A stretch of 64,000 bases of DNA, from NCBI RefSeq assembly GCF_004364775.1, contig NZ_SOAL01000016.1, positions 84,307 through 148,306 of the forward strand, in the 5' to 3' direction. How positions within the stretch are numbered: the stretch's first letter is position 1; the number at the start of each line of letters is the position of its first letter. This document shows, piece by piece, positions 17,981-29,688 of the stretch. This DNA comes from Comamonas sp. JUb58. Its GTDB lineage: Bacteria; Pseudomonadota; Gammaproteobacteria; Burkholderiales; Burkholderiaceae_C. The position numbers and the translations under genes are program-made. The notes beneath the pieces are model-generated. The model searched no databases and was not told the DNA's origin. It saw only the letters and a list, made by a program, of their open reading frames with translations.

Positions 17981-19281
17981 GCGGCACTCCTGTTGTCGTT
18001 GTTGTCGATATTGGCGGCTTCAGCGGCAGCGGCCTCGGTGGCCGCTTGCATGGCGATCACGGCGGGGTCGGTGGGCGGCACGGGCGGCGTGTCGCGGTCC
18101 AGGAAGCGCAGCAAGGTGTTCTTGCTGATGGCGCCGACAAAGCGGCCATCGGCGCGCAGCACCGGCAGCGGGCAGGGTGCTTGCGCCACCTGGCCAAACA
18201 GATCGGCCACCAGCGCGTCTTCGGCAATCGGCTCGACCTTGTCCAGGTAGGCATGCTGCAGACCCAGCGGGCCGACATGGCCCTTCAAGGCATTGCGCAA
18301 GGACTCGGTCGAGACGGTGCCCAGGTACTGCTTGCGGGGCGAGACCACATAGGCAAAATCCCGGTCCTCGTCCTGCAGCAGCTGCATCGCGGCACGGGCG
18401 CCGCGCTGGTCGCTTTCCTTGACGATGGTGATACCACGGCGGGCGATATCGGCGGCCTTGAACACCGCTGCCGCATCCACGCCCTGGATAAAGGCGCGCA
18501 CATACTCGTTGGCGGGGTTGCGCAGAATGTCATCGGGTGTGCCGACCTGCTGGACCATGCCATCCTTCATGATGGCGATGCGGTCGCCAATGCGCATGGC
18601 TTCGTCCAGGTCATGCGAGATGAAGACGATGGTGCGGCGCTTGATTTCCTGCAGGCGCATCAGCTCGGACTGCATTTCGGTGCGGATGATGGGGTCGAGT
18701 GCCGAGAAGGCCTCGTCCATCAGCAGGATCGAGGGGTCAGACGCCAGCGCACGGGCCAGGCCCACACGCTGCTGCATGCCGCCCGACAGCTCATCGGGGT
18801 AGCTCGCACCCCAGCCGGCCAGGCCCACTTGCTCCAGCGCTTGCTCGGCGGCGGTGAGGCGCTCTTCGCAGCCCACGCCGGCCAGCTCCAGGCCAAAGGC
18901 GGTGTTCTCGACCACGGTGAGGTGGGGCATCAGCGCGAAGGACTGGAACACCATCGAGATGTCCTTGCGGCGCAGCGCGCGCAGCTTGCTGTCCGACAGC
19001 TGGTTGATGTCCTGGCCATCGACGACGATGGCGCCGCTGGTGGGCTCGATCAGGCGATTGAGCATGCGCACCAGGGTGGATTTGCCCGAGCCCGACAGGC
19101 CCATGACGACAAAGATTTCACCGGCTTCGATGGTGAAGTTGGCGTCAAACACGCCGATGGAGTTGCCGGTCTTCTCCATGACTTCTTGTTTGGTGGCGCC
19201 TTTGCGCACCAGTTCCAGTGCGGCTTTGGGGGAATCTCCGAACACCTTGAAGACGTTCTCGATACGGATTTGTTTGGCCAT
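17977..19281 (-). CDS. proV: Glycine betaine/proline ABC transporter ATPase
   Basis: A 434-residue ATPase with Walker [10 protein letters not shown], signature [15 protein letters not shown], Walker [14 protein letters not shown] and the switch His in [10 protein letters not shown]. The C-terminal 130 residues form the tandem CBS region that senses ionic strength in this family. First gene of the operon; GGGAGGAG precedes the ATG at 19281. Uptake of glycine betaine or proline protects against osmotic stress. Confidence 0.95.
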   Translation of the reverse strand: MAKQIRIENVFKVFGDSPKAALELVRKGATKQEVMEKTGNSIGVFDANFTIEAGEIFVVMGLSGSGKSTLVRMLNRLIEPTSGAIVVDGQDINQLSDSKLRALRRKDISMVFQSFALMPHLTVVENTAFGLELAGVGCEERLTAAEQALEQVGLAGWGASYPDELSGGMQQRVGLARALASDPSILLMDEAFSALDPIIRTEMQSELMRLQEIKRRTIVFISHDLDEAMRIGDRIAIMKDGMVQQVGTPDDILRNPANEYVRAFIQGVDAAAVFKAADIARRGITIVKESDQRGARAAMQLLQDEDRDFAYVVSPRKQYLGTVSTESLRNALKGHVGPLGLQHAYLDKVEPIAEDALVADLFGQVAQAPCPLPVLRADGRFVGAISKNTLLRFLDRDTPPVPPTDPAVIAMQAATEAAAAEAANIDNNDNRSAA

Positions 19282-19321
19282 GCGTGGCTCCTCCCTAAGT
19301 TGTAGTGGCTACAACGCTGAA

Positions 19322-19341
19322 GACGCCCACAAAGGGGCGTC
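19322..19341 (-). promoter_or_regulatory. Hairpin just upstream of the proV ribosome binding site
   Basis: GACGCCC and GGGCGTC form a 7-pair stem with a 6-base loop, ending about 40 bases before the proV start. It could tune translation or mRNA stability of the osmoprotectant operon. Confidence 0.35.
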
Positions 19342-19520
19342 GTCCAGCACGGGACCGTCAATCTCTCAACCCTGATGCCGATAGCTGCGCCTGGCGGTCA
19401 AAGCGACCGCCATGGCAAGCCCTCGTGGGCAGGACACACAATGTGACCAACAATTTCTGCCTGTACCGGGCATGCATGCCAGAAGCGAAGGGCTCAAGGG
19501 TCGAGCCAGGTACAGGGTCT

Positions 19521-19648
19521 CTCGTGCGCATTGAAACCCGATCGTTTCAATCACGCGAGCGCGGCGGACACTGTAAAAAGGCCACCACGCCGGGGCATCA
19601 GGGCCGGGAATATTCCGGCCTGTTGACGGACTTTGGCGTGGCGCCAAA
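19521..19648. promoter_or_regulatory. Cluster of three dyads upstream of proVWX
   Basis: Three inverted repeats stand in a row. ATTGAAAC-CCGATC-GTTTCAAT (19530-19551) extends outward to CTCG...CGAG at 19521-19559. GGAATATTCC (19607-19616) lies inside a GGCCGG...CCGGCC frame. TTTGGCG-TGG-CGCCAAA occupies 19632-19648. All lie 240-370 bases upstream of proV. The first has the size of a dimeric-repressor operator; the others could be operators or leader hairpins. No regulator can be named. Confidence 0.45.
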
Positions 19649-20075
19649 GACCCGACGGAGACGATCCGCACCTGTCAGAAAGGCACGGATTACCTGCGTT
19701 GCAGGTTGTAAAACATTCCTTAAGTATACGTATTGGAAATATAGAAGTCAAAAAAAGCGGGTTTCATCCGGGCGAATTTGGCCTTGCAAACGCCGATTTG
19801 CAGCATCTGATTTCTGCGATGCTACTTTTTTAATAGCAACAAAAAACCAAATATGGTCGGATCAAGCGGTCGGGGTTCTGAAGTGTTAAAACACATTTAG
19901 TTTCAATTTCTCGCCAAACCTCTCCGCAAAAGACCCTAATTTTGGCAATTGCGTACCGATCACGTTGCTTGTGCTGTGAATGCTGTCTTTTAATGGTAAA
20001 TAACTACCGATATCCGAAACCATGCGGCTGCCGTGTAGGAATATTTCGCCAATCCGGATCGCCCAAGCGCCCATG
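19649..20075. other. Gene-free stretch upstream of proVWX
   Basis: Moderately AT-rich DNA (for example around 19720-19860) with no frame of convincing composition and no clear structure. It probably holds the distal part of the proVWX promoter region. Confidence 0.4.
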
Positions 20076-20099
20076 AAAAAGCCCCGCAGGGGCGGGGCT
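20076..20099 (-). terminator. Terminator after the UPF0114 gene
   Basis: AGCCCCGC (20080-20087) pairs with GCGGGGCT (20092-20099) over a 4-base loop, followed on the minus strand by five T. It is 27 bases past the UPF0114 stop. Confidence 0.85.
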
Positions 20100-20126
20100 G
20101 GTGTGATGCGCGCAGCGGCTGCTGGA

Positions 20127-20729
20127 TCAGTGGCTGTCCTTGTGGCCAGGGCCGGCGGGGTGCAGGATGCGGTCGGTCCAGGCAATGGCCAGAGCCGACA
20201 GCAGGAAGACCACATGGATGATGGTCTGCCACATCAGCACCTTCTCACTGTAATTGGGTGCATTGATAAAGGTCTTGAGCAGGTGAATGGAACTGATGCC
20301 GATGATGGACAGGCCCAGCTTGACCTTGAGCACCGAGGCATTCACATGGCCCAGCCATTCGGGCTGGTCGGGGTGGCGGTTGAGGTGCATGCGGCTGACA
20401 AAGGTCTCGTAGCCGCCCACGATCACCATGATCAGCAGGTTGGAGATCATCACCACATCGATGAGGCCCAGCACCACCAGCATGATGATGGTCTCGTTGA
20501 GGGCGGTGATCTGGACATCGGGCGAATAGCCCACCGAGGTGACGAGGATGCGCAGCGCGGTATCGCTGCCAAAGGCAGCTTCAACCAGGTGCAGCAGCTC
20601 AACCAGGAAATGCCAGACATACACCAGCTGGGCAACGATCAGCCCCAGGTAGAGCGGCAACTGCAGCCAGCGGCTGGCAAAAATCAGCGCCGGCAAGGGG
20701 CGCAAGGGAGCATTTTGAGGCAGAGACAT
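20127..20729 (-). CDS. UPF0114 (YqhA-like) membrane protein
   Basis: A 200-residue inner-membrane protein with three to four hydrophobic segments ([63 protein letters not shown]) and the family-typical [25 protein letters not shown]. Function is unknown. The ATG at 20729 gives the normal family length; the frame is open upstream but that sequence is unlike the family. Monocistronic, with its own terminator. Confidence 0.88.
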   Translation of the reverse strand: MSLPQNAPLRPLPALIFASRWLQLPLYLGLIVAQLVYVWHFLVELLHLVEAAFGSDTALRILVTSVGYSPDVQITALNETIIMLVVLGLIDVVMISNLLIMVIVGGYETFVSRMHLNRHPDQPEWLGHVNASVLKVKLGLSIIGISSIHLLKTFINAPNYSEKVLMWQTIIHVVFLLSALAIAWTDRILHPAGPGHKDSH

Positions 20730-21068
20730 GATGGAGGAGGAAGTGGAGAAGGCGCTGCTGGACTGCGATGTATTTGGAGTTTTTCGTTGTGCCGGCCAAA
20801 GGTGAGTGGTTGCGGTGCCAGCCTGCCTGCGTGCTGGCTCACCCCGGCGGACATGCAGCCAAAAGAGCGACGCGGATTGTAGCCAGCCACCTGCGTCTTG
20901 CGTGTGGCGATTGCCAAAATTCGTCACCTCGATAGGGTGGTTGATTTTGGCTATGGATCTGCCGCTGGCGGAAGCCCGCCACGCATGCGGCTGTCAGATG
21001 CATGTAAGTGCGCCGGTCCACAGTAGCAGCGATTTTCATACCTACAATGTTTGCAAAGGAGACAACCC
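20730..21068. other. Divergent promoter region of UPF0114 gene and acs
   Basis: A 339-base gap without genes. TACAAT at 21044-21049, 20 bases before the acs start, may be a -10 element, but no good -35 was found. A small hairpin (GGCGGAAGCCCGCC, about 20966-20979) is present. Nothing else was recognised. Confidence 0.3.
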
Positions 21069-23069
<2,001 letters not shown>

Positions 23070-23089
23070 TCGGCAAATGTCAACAAATG

Positions 23090-23113
23090 GCGCGCTGGGG
23101 CATCCCAGCGCGC
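23090..23113. terminator. Strong hairpin after acs
   Basis: GCGCGCTGGG and CCCAGCGCGC form a perfect 10-pair stem over GCAT, 20 bases after the acs stop. The following bases (GAAGTTGTTGTT) are only weakly T-rich, so termination efficiency is uncertain. Confidence 0.55.
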
Positions 23114-23228
23114 GAAGTTGTTGTTAAAGCTGGAAAAGCGCTGGGAAAGTGCCAGCATTGGCTGACAAGCCATGGCGCATGGACCGTGCTATGGTCTATG
23201 CGTTCTATCCATGCCATCAAATTCCACT

Positions 23229-23693
23229 ATGCGCAGCATTCTTCTTCTCATCATCGCCGTGCTCATCGGCGGCCTGGCGGCCCTCAACTGGGAGGTGCTG
23301 TCCACCCCCTCTGAAGTCAACCTGGGCCTCAGCACCATCCATGCCCCGCTGGGCGTGCTGATGCTGGCACTGACGGTGCTGCTCTGCGTGATCTTTATCG
23401 CCTATGTGCTGTCGCTGCAAGGCTCGGTGATGCTGGAGGCGCGCCGCCACAACAAGGAGATGACGGCGCAGCGCGAGCTGGCTGACAAGGCCGAGGCATC
23501 GCGCTTTACCGAGCTGCGCCAGGTGCTGGAGAGCCAGCATGCTGCGGGCCAATCTGCCTTGCTGGCCCGCCTGGCAGAGCTGGAAGCCCATCTGGTCGCC
23601 CGCGCCCAGGAGTCGGACAACAGCAATGCCGCCTATATGGGCCAGATTGAAGACCGCATGCGCCAGGTCGAGCCACCGCGCAATACCTTCTAA
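23229..23693 (+). CDS. LapA-domain (lipopolysaccharide assembly protein A-like) protein
   Basis: A 154-residue protein with two N-terminal membrane helices (SILLLIIAVLIGGLAALNW and LGVLMLALTVLLCVIFIAYVL) joined by a short periplasmic loop (TPSEVNLGLSTIHAP), the usual LapA/YciS plan. A helical, likely coiled-coil, cytoplasmic tail follows (HNKEMTAQRELADKAEASRFTELRQVLESQ). YciS acts with YciM to control LpxC turnover in E. coli; no yciM is adjacent here, so the role is inferred from the domain only. The ATG at 23229 places the first helix at the very start. Confidence 0.75.
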   Translation: MRSILLLIIAVLIGGLAALNWEVLSTPSEVNLGLSTIHAPLGVLMLALTVLLCVIFIAYVLSLQGSVMLEARRHNKEMTAQRELADKAEASRFTELRQVLESQHAAGQSALLARLAELEAHLVARAQESDNSNAAYMGQIEDRMRQVEPPRNTF

Positions 23694-23712
23694 ACCGCTG
23701 CAGCCCACCGCA

Positions 23713-23740
23713 AAAAAGCCACCTTGCAAGGTGGCTTTTT
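23713..23740. terminator. Bidirectional terminator
   Basis: GCCACCTT-GC-AAGGTGGC is a perfect stem flanked by A5 and T5, so it can stop the LapA gene from the left and the cytochrome gene from the right. Confidence 0.9.
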
Positions 23741-23784
23741 GTTGGCATGGGCCTGTGGGGCCCGACCTGCATGCGACGCGTGGC

Positions 23785-24090
23785 TTACTTGAGGGTCAGC
23801 ACCCAGGCTGCCAGTTTCTTGGCATCGGCTTCGCTGACCTGGGTGTTGGCGGGCATGGGCACGGGGCCCCAGACGCCAGCGCTGCCCTTGATGATCTTCT
23901 GGGCCAGCATGTCGGCGGCGCCAGGCTGGCCTGCAAACTTGGCGCCAATATCTTTGAATGCGGGGCCCACCACTTTCTTGTCGACCGAATGGCAAGCCAT
24001 GCAGTTCTTGGATTGGGCCAATGCCTGATCAGCCCACGCAGGTGCGCTGGCCGACAAGGCCAGTGCCGTGGCAATCAGAATACGGTTCAT
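23785..24090 (-). CDS. Periplasmic class I cytochrome c (c551/c552 type)
   Basis: A 101-residue protein with a signal peptide cut after APAWA. One haem site CMACH lies near residue 30 of the precursor, and PVPMPANTQVSEADAKKLAAWVLTL supplies the axial methionine in the MPAN motif. Small c551/c552 proteins shuttle electrons from the bc1 complex to terminal oxidases or denitrification enzymes. AAGGAGAAGAC precedes the ATG at 24090. Confidence 0.93.
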   Translation of the reverse strand: MNRILIATALALSASAPAWADQALAQSKNCMACHSVDKKVVGPAFKDIGAKFAGQPGAADMLAQKIIKGSAGVWGPVPMPANTQVSEADAKKLAAWVLTLK

Positions 24091-24246
24091 CGTGTCTTCT
24101 CCTTAGCGCATGAGGTACATTAATTCTAATGGCTCGCTGCAAGCGCAGATTCTTTGGACTGCGCGGCGGCCATGATGTTCCGCAACCGAGAACACTTTAC
24201 GAGCCCGATACCCAAGTGGCCAAGCGAGCGAGAAGAGGGAGAGACC

Positions 24247-24489
24247 ATGTATTTTCTGATCCTGGGGATCATTCTGTTGTTGTTGAAGTACCTGGAAATC
24301 GGCCCGGTCGCGGCCTGGTCCTGGCTGACCGTGCTGGCGCCCTTTGGTCTGGCGGCGCTGTGGTGGGCCTGGGCCGACTGGTCGGGTTACACCAAGCGCA
24401 AGGCGATGGAGCAGGAAGATCTGAAAAAGCAGCGCCGCCTGCAGAAGTCCAAGGAAGCGCTGGGCCAATCGGCCCGCCGACGCCGCTAA
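24247..24489 (+). CDS. Small Trp-rich protein
   Basis: An 80-residue protein with two hydrophobic segments (FLILGIILLLLKYL and AWSWLTVLAPFGLAALWWAWADW) and a basic tail ending ARRRR. It fits the small Trp-rich protein family of Burkholderiales, of unknown function. GGGAGAGACC precedes the ATG at 24247. An upstream in-frame ATG at 24154 would add an unrelated polar stretch. Confidence 0.82.
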   Translation: MYFLILGIILLLLKYLEIGPVAAWSWLTVLAPFGLAALWWAWADWSGYTKRKAMEQEDLKKQRRLQKSKEALGQSARRRR

Positions 24490-24509
24490 GGCAGCCGCCG
24501 CCGCGCAGC

Positions 24510-24532
24510 AACCGCCTGGGGGCGGTTTTTTT
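24510..24532 (+). terminator. Terminator after the Trp-rich protein gene
   Basis: AACCGCC-TGGG-GGCGGTT followed by seven T, 20 bases past the stop. Confidence 0.9.
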
Positions 24533-24734
24533 CCGTCCGCCCGCTGTCCCTACCGCCTTTACTGGCTGGAACCCGAGTGTCTCCGTCATTTGCCCAGCTG
24601 CGCCATAATCAGCGCTCACATCGGCGTGCACTCAAGAGGTTCTCGCCAACTTGCCCGCTGGCCCTGGCGTATATCCAGGCCCGCACTATGCAAGACAGGC
24701 CGCATTCTTATTGTTTACTGATTCGTACACCACG

Positions 24735-26600
24735 ATGCCCGCATACCGTTCCAAAACCTCTACCGCCGGTCGCAACATGGCTGGTGCCCGCTCCTTGTGG
24801 CGCGCCACCGGCATGAAAGACGACGATTTCTCCAAGCCCATCATTGCGGTGGTGAACTCCTTTACCCAGTTCGTTCCAGGCCATGTGCACCTGAAGGACC
24901 TGGGCCAGCTCGTAGCCCGCGAGATCGAGGCTGCAGGTGGCGTTGCCAAGGAGTTCAACACCATTGCCGTCGATGACGGCATTGCGATGGGCCACGACGG
25001 CATGCTGTACTCGCTGCCCAGTCGCGAAGTGATTGCCGATTCGGTTGAATACATGGTCAACGCGCACTGCGCCGATGCCATGGTCTGCATCTCCAACTGC
25101 GACAAGATCACCCCCGGCATGCTGATGGCCGCGATGCGCCTCAACATCCCCGTGGTGTTTGTCTCGGGCGGCCCGATGGAAGCTGGCAAGGTGCGCCTGG
25201 CCGTGCCTGCTGCTGACGGCAGCAAGACCATCCAGATCAAGAAGCTCGACCTGGTCGATGCCATGGTGATGGCCGCTGACAGCAATGTCAGCGATGCCGA
25301 TGTGGCCGAAGTCGAGCGCTCGGCCTGCCCGACCTGCGGCTCCTGCTCGGGCATGTTCACCGCCAACTCGATGAACTGCCTGGCCGAAGCGCTGGGCCTG
25401 GCCCTGCCAGGCAATGGCACCGTGGTAGCGACCCACTCGGACCGCCAGCAGCTGTTCAAGCGCGCAGGCCGCCTGATTGTGGACCTGGCCAAGCGCTACT
25501 ACGAGCAAGACGAAGCCACCCTGCTGCCGCGCGCCGTGGGCATCAAGGCCTTCGAGAACGCGATGACGCTGGACATTGCGATGGGCGGCTCGACCAACAC
25601 CATCCTGCACTTGTTGGCGATCGCGCAAGAGGCGGAGATCGACTTCACGATGACCGACATCGACCGCATGTCGCGCACCGTGCCGCAGCTGTGCAAGGTG
25701 GCGCCCAATACCAACAAGTACCACATCGAAGACGTGCACCGCGCAGGCGGCATCATGGCCATCCTGGGTGAGCTGGACCGCGCCGGCAAGCTGCACACCG
25801 ATGCACCCACCGTGCATGCCAAGACCATGAAGGACGCGCTGGACCAGTGGGACATCGTGCGTACCGAAGACGAGGCCGTGCGCACCTTCTACATGGCAGG
25901 CCCTGCCGGCATCCCCACCCAGGTGGCCTTCAGCCAAAGCACGCGCTGGCCCAGCCTGGATCTGGACCGCGCCGAAGGCTGCATCCGTTCCTACGAACAC
26001 GCCTTCTCCAAGGAAGGCGGCCTGGCCGTGCTGCGCGGCAATATCGCGCTGGACGGCTGTGTGGTCAAGACCGCCGGTGTCGATGACTCGATCCTAATGT
26101 TCGAAGGTTCGGCCCATGTGGTCGAGTCGCAGGACGAGGCCGTGGAAAACATCCTGAGCGACAAGGTCAAGGCCGGTGATGTCGTGATCGTGCGTTACGA
26201 AGGCCCCAAGGGCGGCCCCGGCATGCAGGAAATGCTCTACCCGACCAGCTACATCAAGTCCAAGGGCCTGGGCAAGTCCTGCGCACTGCTGACCGATGGC
26301 CGTTTCTCGGGTGGTACCTCGGGTCTGTCCATCGGCCACTGCTCGCCAGAGGCAGCTGCCGGCGGCGCCATTGGCCTGGTGCAGAACGGTGACCGCATCC
26401 TGATCGACATCCCCAACCGCACCATCAATGCGCTGGTGAGCGACGAGGAATTTGCCAAGCGCCGCGAGGCACAAAATGCGCTGGGCTGGAAGCCTGCCAA
26501 GCCGCGTCCACGCAAGGTGTCCACCGCTTTGAAGGCCTACGCCAAGCTGGTGACCTCGGCCGACAAGGGTGCAGTGCGCGATATTTCGCTGTTGGACTGA
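24735..26600 (+). CDS. ilvD: Dihydroxy-acid dehydratase
   Basis: Catalyses the dehydration step of valine, isoleucine and leucine/pantothenate synthesis. The 621-residue product is the long (E. coli-like) form. Cluster and metal motifs: [49 protein letters not shown] (one ligand Cys) and [19 protein letters not shown] (further Cys). The C-terminal [19 protein letters not shown] holds the conserved Ser/His region. The ATG at 24735 ([20 protein letters not shown]) is the family start. Confidence 0.97.
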   Translation: MPAYRSKTSTAGRNMAGARSLWRATGMKDDDFSKPIIAVVNSFTQFVPGHVHLKDLGQLVAREIEAAGGVAKEFNTIAVDDGIAMGHDGMLYSLPSREVIADSVEYMVNAHCADAMVCISNCDKITPGMLMAAMRLNIPVVFVSGGPMEAGKVRLAVPAADGSKTIQIKKLDLVDAMVMAADSNVSDADVAEVERSACPTCGSCSGMFTANSMNCLAEALGLALPGNGTVVATHSDRQQLFKRAGRLIVDLAKRYYEQDEATLLPRAVGIKAFENAMTLDIAMGGSTNTILHLLAIAQEAEIDFTMTDIDRMSRTVPQLCKVAPNTNKYHIEDVHRAGGIMAILGELDRAGKLHTDAPTVHAKTMKDALDQWDIVRTEDEAVRTFYMAGPAGIPTQVAFSQSTRWPSLDLDRAEGCIRSYEHAFSKEGGLAVLRGNIALDGCVVKTAGVDDSILMFEGSAHVVESQDEAVENILSDKVKAGDVVIVRYEGPKGGPGMQEMLYPTSYIKSKGLGKSCALLTDGRFSGGTSGLSIGHCSPEAAAGGAIGLVQNGDRILIDIPNRTINALVSDEEFAKRREAQNALGWKPAKPRPRKVSTALKAYAKLVTSADKGAVRDISLLD

Positions 26601-26620
26601 TCGTCTGCCGCCCAACGAAC

Positions 26621-26654
26621 AACCGCCCCAGGCGCAAGCCCGGGGCGGTTTTTT
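26621..26654 (+). terminator. Terminator after ilvD
   Basis: AACCGCCCC and GGGGCGGTT form a 9-pair stem over a 12-base loop, followed by six T. Confidence 0.9.
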
Positions 26655-26712
26655 CATGGGGCGATTGGCGGCAATGGGGCAGACGGCAGAGCGCTTGCGC
26701 TGCCGTGGCCGC

Positions 26713-27720
26713 TTACCAGCTCAGGCAGATCTTGCCAAAGTGCTGCGCGCTGATCTGGTGCGTAAAGGCATCGGCGATTTTCTCCAGCGGGTAGCTGCTG
26801 TCGATCACCGGGCGCAGCGGCAGTTGGTCCAGCGCGCGCACCAGGTCTTGTTGCTGCTCGCGGCTGCCGACGATCAGGCCTTGCAGGGTTTGCTGCTTAC
26901 GCATCAGCTCCAGGGTGGGCACATCGCCGGCAAAGCCGGTCAGCACGCCGATCAGCGCGATATGGCCGCCCACGGCGCAGGCGCGGATGGACTGGGGTAG
27001 GGTGCCGGGGCCTCCCACTTCCACGACGATATCGGCACCGCGACCGCCGGTGGCTTGCAGCACCGCATCGCCCCATTCGGGCTGGTCGCGGTAGTTGATG
27101 ACGGTGTCGGCACCCATGGCGCGCAGGCGCTCTGCCTTGGCGGCACTGGAGGTGGTGGCAATCACCTTGGCGCCCATCGCTTTGGCCAGTTGCAAGGCAA
27201 AGATGGACACCCCGCCGGTGCCCAGCACCAGCACGGTTTGCCCGGCTTCGATGCGGCCATCGACGACCAGGGCGCGCCAGGCGGTCAGGCCGGCGGTGGT
27301 CAGGGTGGCTGCTTCTTCATGCGTATAGCCTTTGGGCGCATGGGTAAAGGCCGTGGCGGCCATCGTGACCTGCTCGCGCGCAAATCCATCGATTCCATCG
27401 CCAGGCACGGTGGCAAAGGTAGAGGGCACTAGCTTGCCCGATAGCCACAGCGGGAAAAAGCAGGAGACTACGGCGTCGCCCACGGCGAACTCGCTCACCC
27501 CTTCACCGACTGCCGTCACCACGCCGGCGCCATCGGCCATCGGGATGCGGCCATCGGCTGTGGCCGAGCGGCCGGCGGCAATGGCTAGGTCGTGGTAATT
27601 GAGCGAGCTGGCGTGCAGGCGCACCTGGATCTCTCCGGCGCGCGGTGCTGCGGGGGCTGGCAGATCGACCAGCTGCAGGCGGTCCAGGCCGCCGGGGGCC
27701 GCAAGTTGTATGGCTTTCAT
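26713..27720 (-). CDS. Zinc-independent MDR-family oxidoreductase
   Basis: A 335-residue medium-chain dehydrogenase/reductase. The GroES-like half ends near VVDGRIEAGQTVLVLGTGGVSIFALQLAKAMGAKVIATTSS, where the Rossmann fold binds NAD(P)H. In place of the catalytic-zinc GHE motif it has PMADGAGVV, and the structural-zinc cysteine cluster is absent. It should therefore be quinone- or enone-reductase-like rather than a true alcohol dehydrogenase. The ATG at 27720 is the family start (MKAIQLAAPGGLDRLQL). It is divergent from an HxlR regulator, the usual pairing for a redox- or aldehyde-inducible enzyme. Confidence 0.88.
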   Translation of the reverse strand: MKAIQLAAPGGLDRLQLVDLPAPAAPRAGEIQVRLHASSLNYHDLAIAAGRSATADGRIPMADGAGVVTAVGEGVSEFAVGDAVVSCFFPLWLSGKLVPSTFATVPGDGIDGFAREQVTMAATAFTHAPKGYTHEEAATLTTAGLTAWRALVVDGRIEAGQTVLVLGTGGVSIFALQLAKAMGAKVIATTSSAAKAERLRAMGADTVINYRDQPEWGDAVLQATGGRGADIVVEVGGPGTLPQSIRACAVGGHIALIGVLTGFAGDVPTLELMRKQQTLQGLIVGSREQQQDLVRALDQLPLRPVIDSSYPLEKIADAFTHQISAQHFGKICLSW

Positions 27721-27908
27721 GGCGTTTCTCTTTCCTTGGTTGGCATCACAAAGGCTGCAGGCTGCAGCCACCCGGCCATCATGCAAGCGCTAGCCTCGGA
27801 AAGCCAGAACCGACATATTTGTGGTCTAGTATTAAAAATGTAAGCAATGCATGGGCATTGGCTTGGCGCTAGGATGGGGCGTTTGTCGTCTGCCGGGGAG
27901 CCAGGGAT

Positions 27909-28277
27909 ATGAAGCGTTTGAACAGCAAAAGTGGTTGCGCGGTGGAGGTCACCTTGTCGGTGATGGGTGGCACCTGGAAGCCGATTGTGCTTTTCCACTT
28001 GATGCATGGCACCAAGCGTTTCAGCGCGCTGGCGCGTGCGATCCCCAATGTCACCCAGCGCATGCTGACCTTGCAGCTGCGCGAGCTGGAAGAGGCTGGC
28101 ATTGTTGCGCGCACCGTCTATGCCGAGGTGCCCCCGCGCGTGGACTACGCACTGACCGAGCTGGGGCGTAGCCTGGAGCCAGTGCTGATTGCGATGCGCG
28201 ACTGGGGCATGGACTACGCCCAGAGCCAGGGGCTGCAGGATGACGGGCAGGGCGTACAGGCCAGCTGCGCTGCTTAG
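27909..28277 (+). CDS. HxlR-family transcriptional regulator
   Basis: A 122-residue winged-helix regulator. The start SGCAVEVTLSVMGGTWKPIVLFHL carries the family cysteine (residue 10), which in some members senses electrophiles, and QRMLTLQLRELEEAGIVART is the recognition-helix region. The 188-base gap to the divergent MDR gene, with an AT-rich patch at 27810-27845, is the likely operator site. Control of the oxidoreductase is inferred from arrangement. Confidence 0.92.
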   Translation: MKRLNSKSGCAVEVTLSVMGGTWKPIVLFHLMHGTKRFSALARAIPNVTQRMLTLQLRELEEAGIVARTVYAEVPPRVDYALTELGRSLEPVLIAMRDWGMDYAQSQGLQDDGQGVQASCAA

Positions 28278-28335
28278 TGCAAGTTTCCCGCGCAGGAGGA
28301 TAATTCTGGTCTCTGCGTTTTAGTCGCCGCCTGCC

Positions 28336-29355
28336 ATGATCTCCCGCTTTTCCACCCTGCGCCCCTTTGCGCTGCTGCTTGCTCTGGTCTGCCTGGGTCT
28401 GGCAGGGGCTGGCCATGCGCAGGCGCAGGCGCAGGCACAAGAGCGGCGTCCGTATCCGAGCCAGCCCATCAAGCTGGTGGTGCCCTTTGCACCCGGTGGC
28501 TCGACCGACATCGTGGCCCGCTTGATAGCAGATGCGATGCGCGAGCCGCTGGGCCAGCCGGTGGTGGTGGAGAACAAGGCAGGGGCCGCAGGCTTGATCG
28601 GGGCCGAGGCAGTGGCCCGTGCCCAGCCCGACGGCTACACCATTGGCGTGGGCACGATCAGCACCCTGGCCGTCAATACCGTGATGCTCAAGTCGGTGCG
28701 CCGCGATCCGCTTGAAGAGCTGGCGCCGGTCATCGCGCTGGCGCAGATACCGTCGGTGTTCTCCGCCCATCCCAGCCTGGGCGTGACGGATCTGCAAGGC
28801 CTGGTGGCTACCTTGCGCGCCAAGCCCGACCACTACACGATTGGATCGGCCGGTGTGGGCTCCATCGGCCACCTGATTGCCGAGGCGATGAACGAGGCGC
28901 TGGGCGTGCGCCTGCGCCACATTCCCTACAAGGGCCAGGGCCCCGTCATCAACAGTGCGCTGTCGGGCGAGACCCAGGTGCTGAGTGACCAGTACCCCTC
29001 GTCCAGCAGCCTGGTGCAGTCCGGGCGGCTGCTGCCTTTTGCGGTGGCCGCGCCCCAGCGGCTGCCAGCGCTGCCGCAGGTGCCTACCTTGGCCGAGGCA
29101 GGCTACCCGGCCCTCAACCGCCTGGCCATCACCTGGTTTGGCGTGGTGGCACCGGCGGGCACGCCGCCAGCGGTCATCGATGCCCTCAACCACGCAGCCC
29201 GCGATGCCTTGCGCCAACCCGCTGTGCAGGCGCGCCTGGACCAGCTCGGTGTGGTGCCCATGGGTGGCAGCCCGCAACAGTTTGCAGTGCTGATCAGCGA
29301 TACACGCAGCCAGATCCAGCAGCTGATGCAGCAGCGCAAGCTGGTGCTGGACTGA
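28336..29355 (+). CDS. Bug-family (tripartite tricarboxylate transporter) solute-binding protein
   Basis: A 339-residue secreted protein with a signal peptide ending AGHAQAQAQAQ. The Bug signature YPSQPIKLVVPFAPGGSTDIVARL is followed by GQPVVVENKAGAAGLIGAE and QPDGYTIGVGT. Such proteins bind carboxylates or small aromatics in the periplasm. No TctA/TctB membrane genes are adjacent, so it is an orphan, as is common in Comamonadaceae. It stands 58 bases after the HxlR gene. Confidence 0.93.
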   Translation: MISRFSTLRPFALLLALVCLGLAGAGHAQAQAQAQERRPYPSQPIKLVVPFAPGGSTDIVARLIADAMREPLGQPVVVENKAGAAGLIGAEAVARAQPDGYTIGVGTISTLAVNTVMLKSVRRDPLEELAPVIALAQIPSVFSAHPSLGVTDLQGLVATLRAKPDHYTIGSAGVGSIGHLIAEAMNEALGVRLRHIPYKGQGPVINSALSGETQVLSDQYPSSSSLVQSGRLLPFAVAAPQRLPALPQVPTLAEAGYPALNRLAITWFGVVAPAGTPPAVIDALNHAARDALRQPAVQARLDQLGVVPMGGSPQQFAVLISDTRSQIQQLMQQRKLVLD

Positions 29356-29462
29356 GCCTTCTGAAAAGCGCAGGTAAAGAGCGCGTTGTTCTTTCTCAAC
29401 CACTGGTGCTTTTGTGGGCCTTGATCTACAATCCGGCCAGCTTTTTTATCAGGAGAAACCCT

Positions 29463-29513
29463 GTGGACTTACCGAGTTGTTGGCCAACGGCCAACCGACC
29501 ACAGGCAAGGTAA
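29463..29513 (+). CDS. Candidate mgtA leader peptide (16 residues)
   Basis: A GTG start preceded by AGGAGA at good spacing opens a 16-codon frame, MDLPSCWPTANRPQAR, with proline at positions 4, 8 and 13. It resembles in concept MgtL of Salmonella, whose proline codons sense low Mg2+ or proline, but there is no clear sequence identity. It overlaps a strong hairpin, so ribosome position could switch the leader fold. Confidence 0.45.
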   Translation: MDLPSCWPTANRPQAR

Positions 29514-29688
29514 TCGCAAACGCCCCAGCTTTGCGCGCTGCCTTGCCCAACCAGGCGGGCAGCTGTGAGGCGCCGTAGTTTCTGTCAGTTAGACCTACGC
29601 CCCTACTGCATCCCATTTTGATCTTCCAGTCTTGCCCCGTGGCGAGCGCCGTTCGAGTGCGCCGCCCCGCCGGGTGTGGGAGCTTTTC

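Noticed and set aside
19305..19889. 194-codon frame upstream of proVWX
   Set aside because: Crosses the dyad cluster and AT-rich promoter DNA; amino-acid composition is not protein-like.
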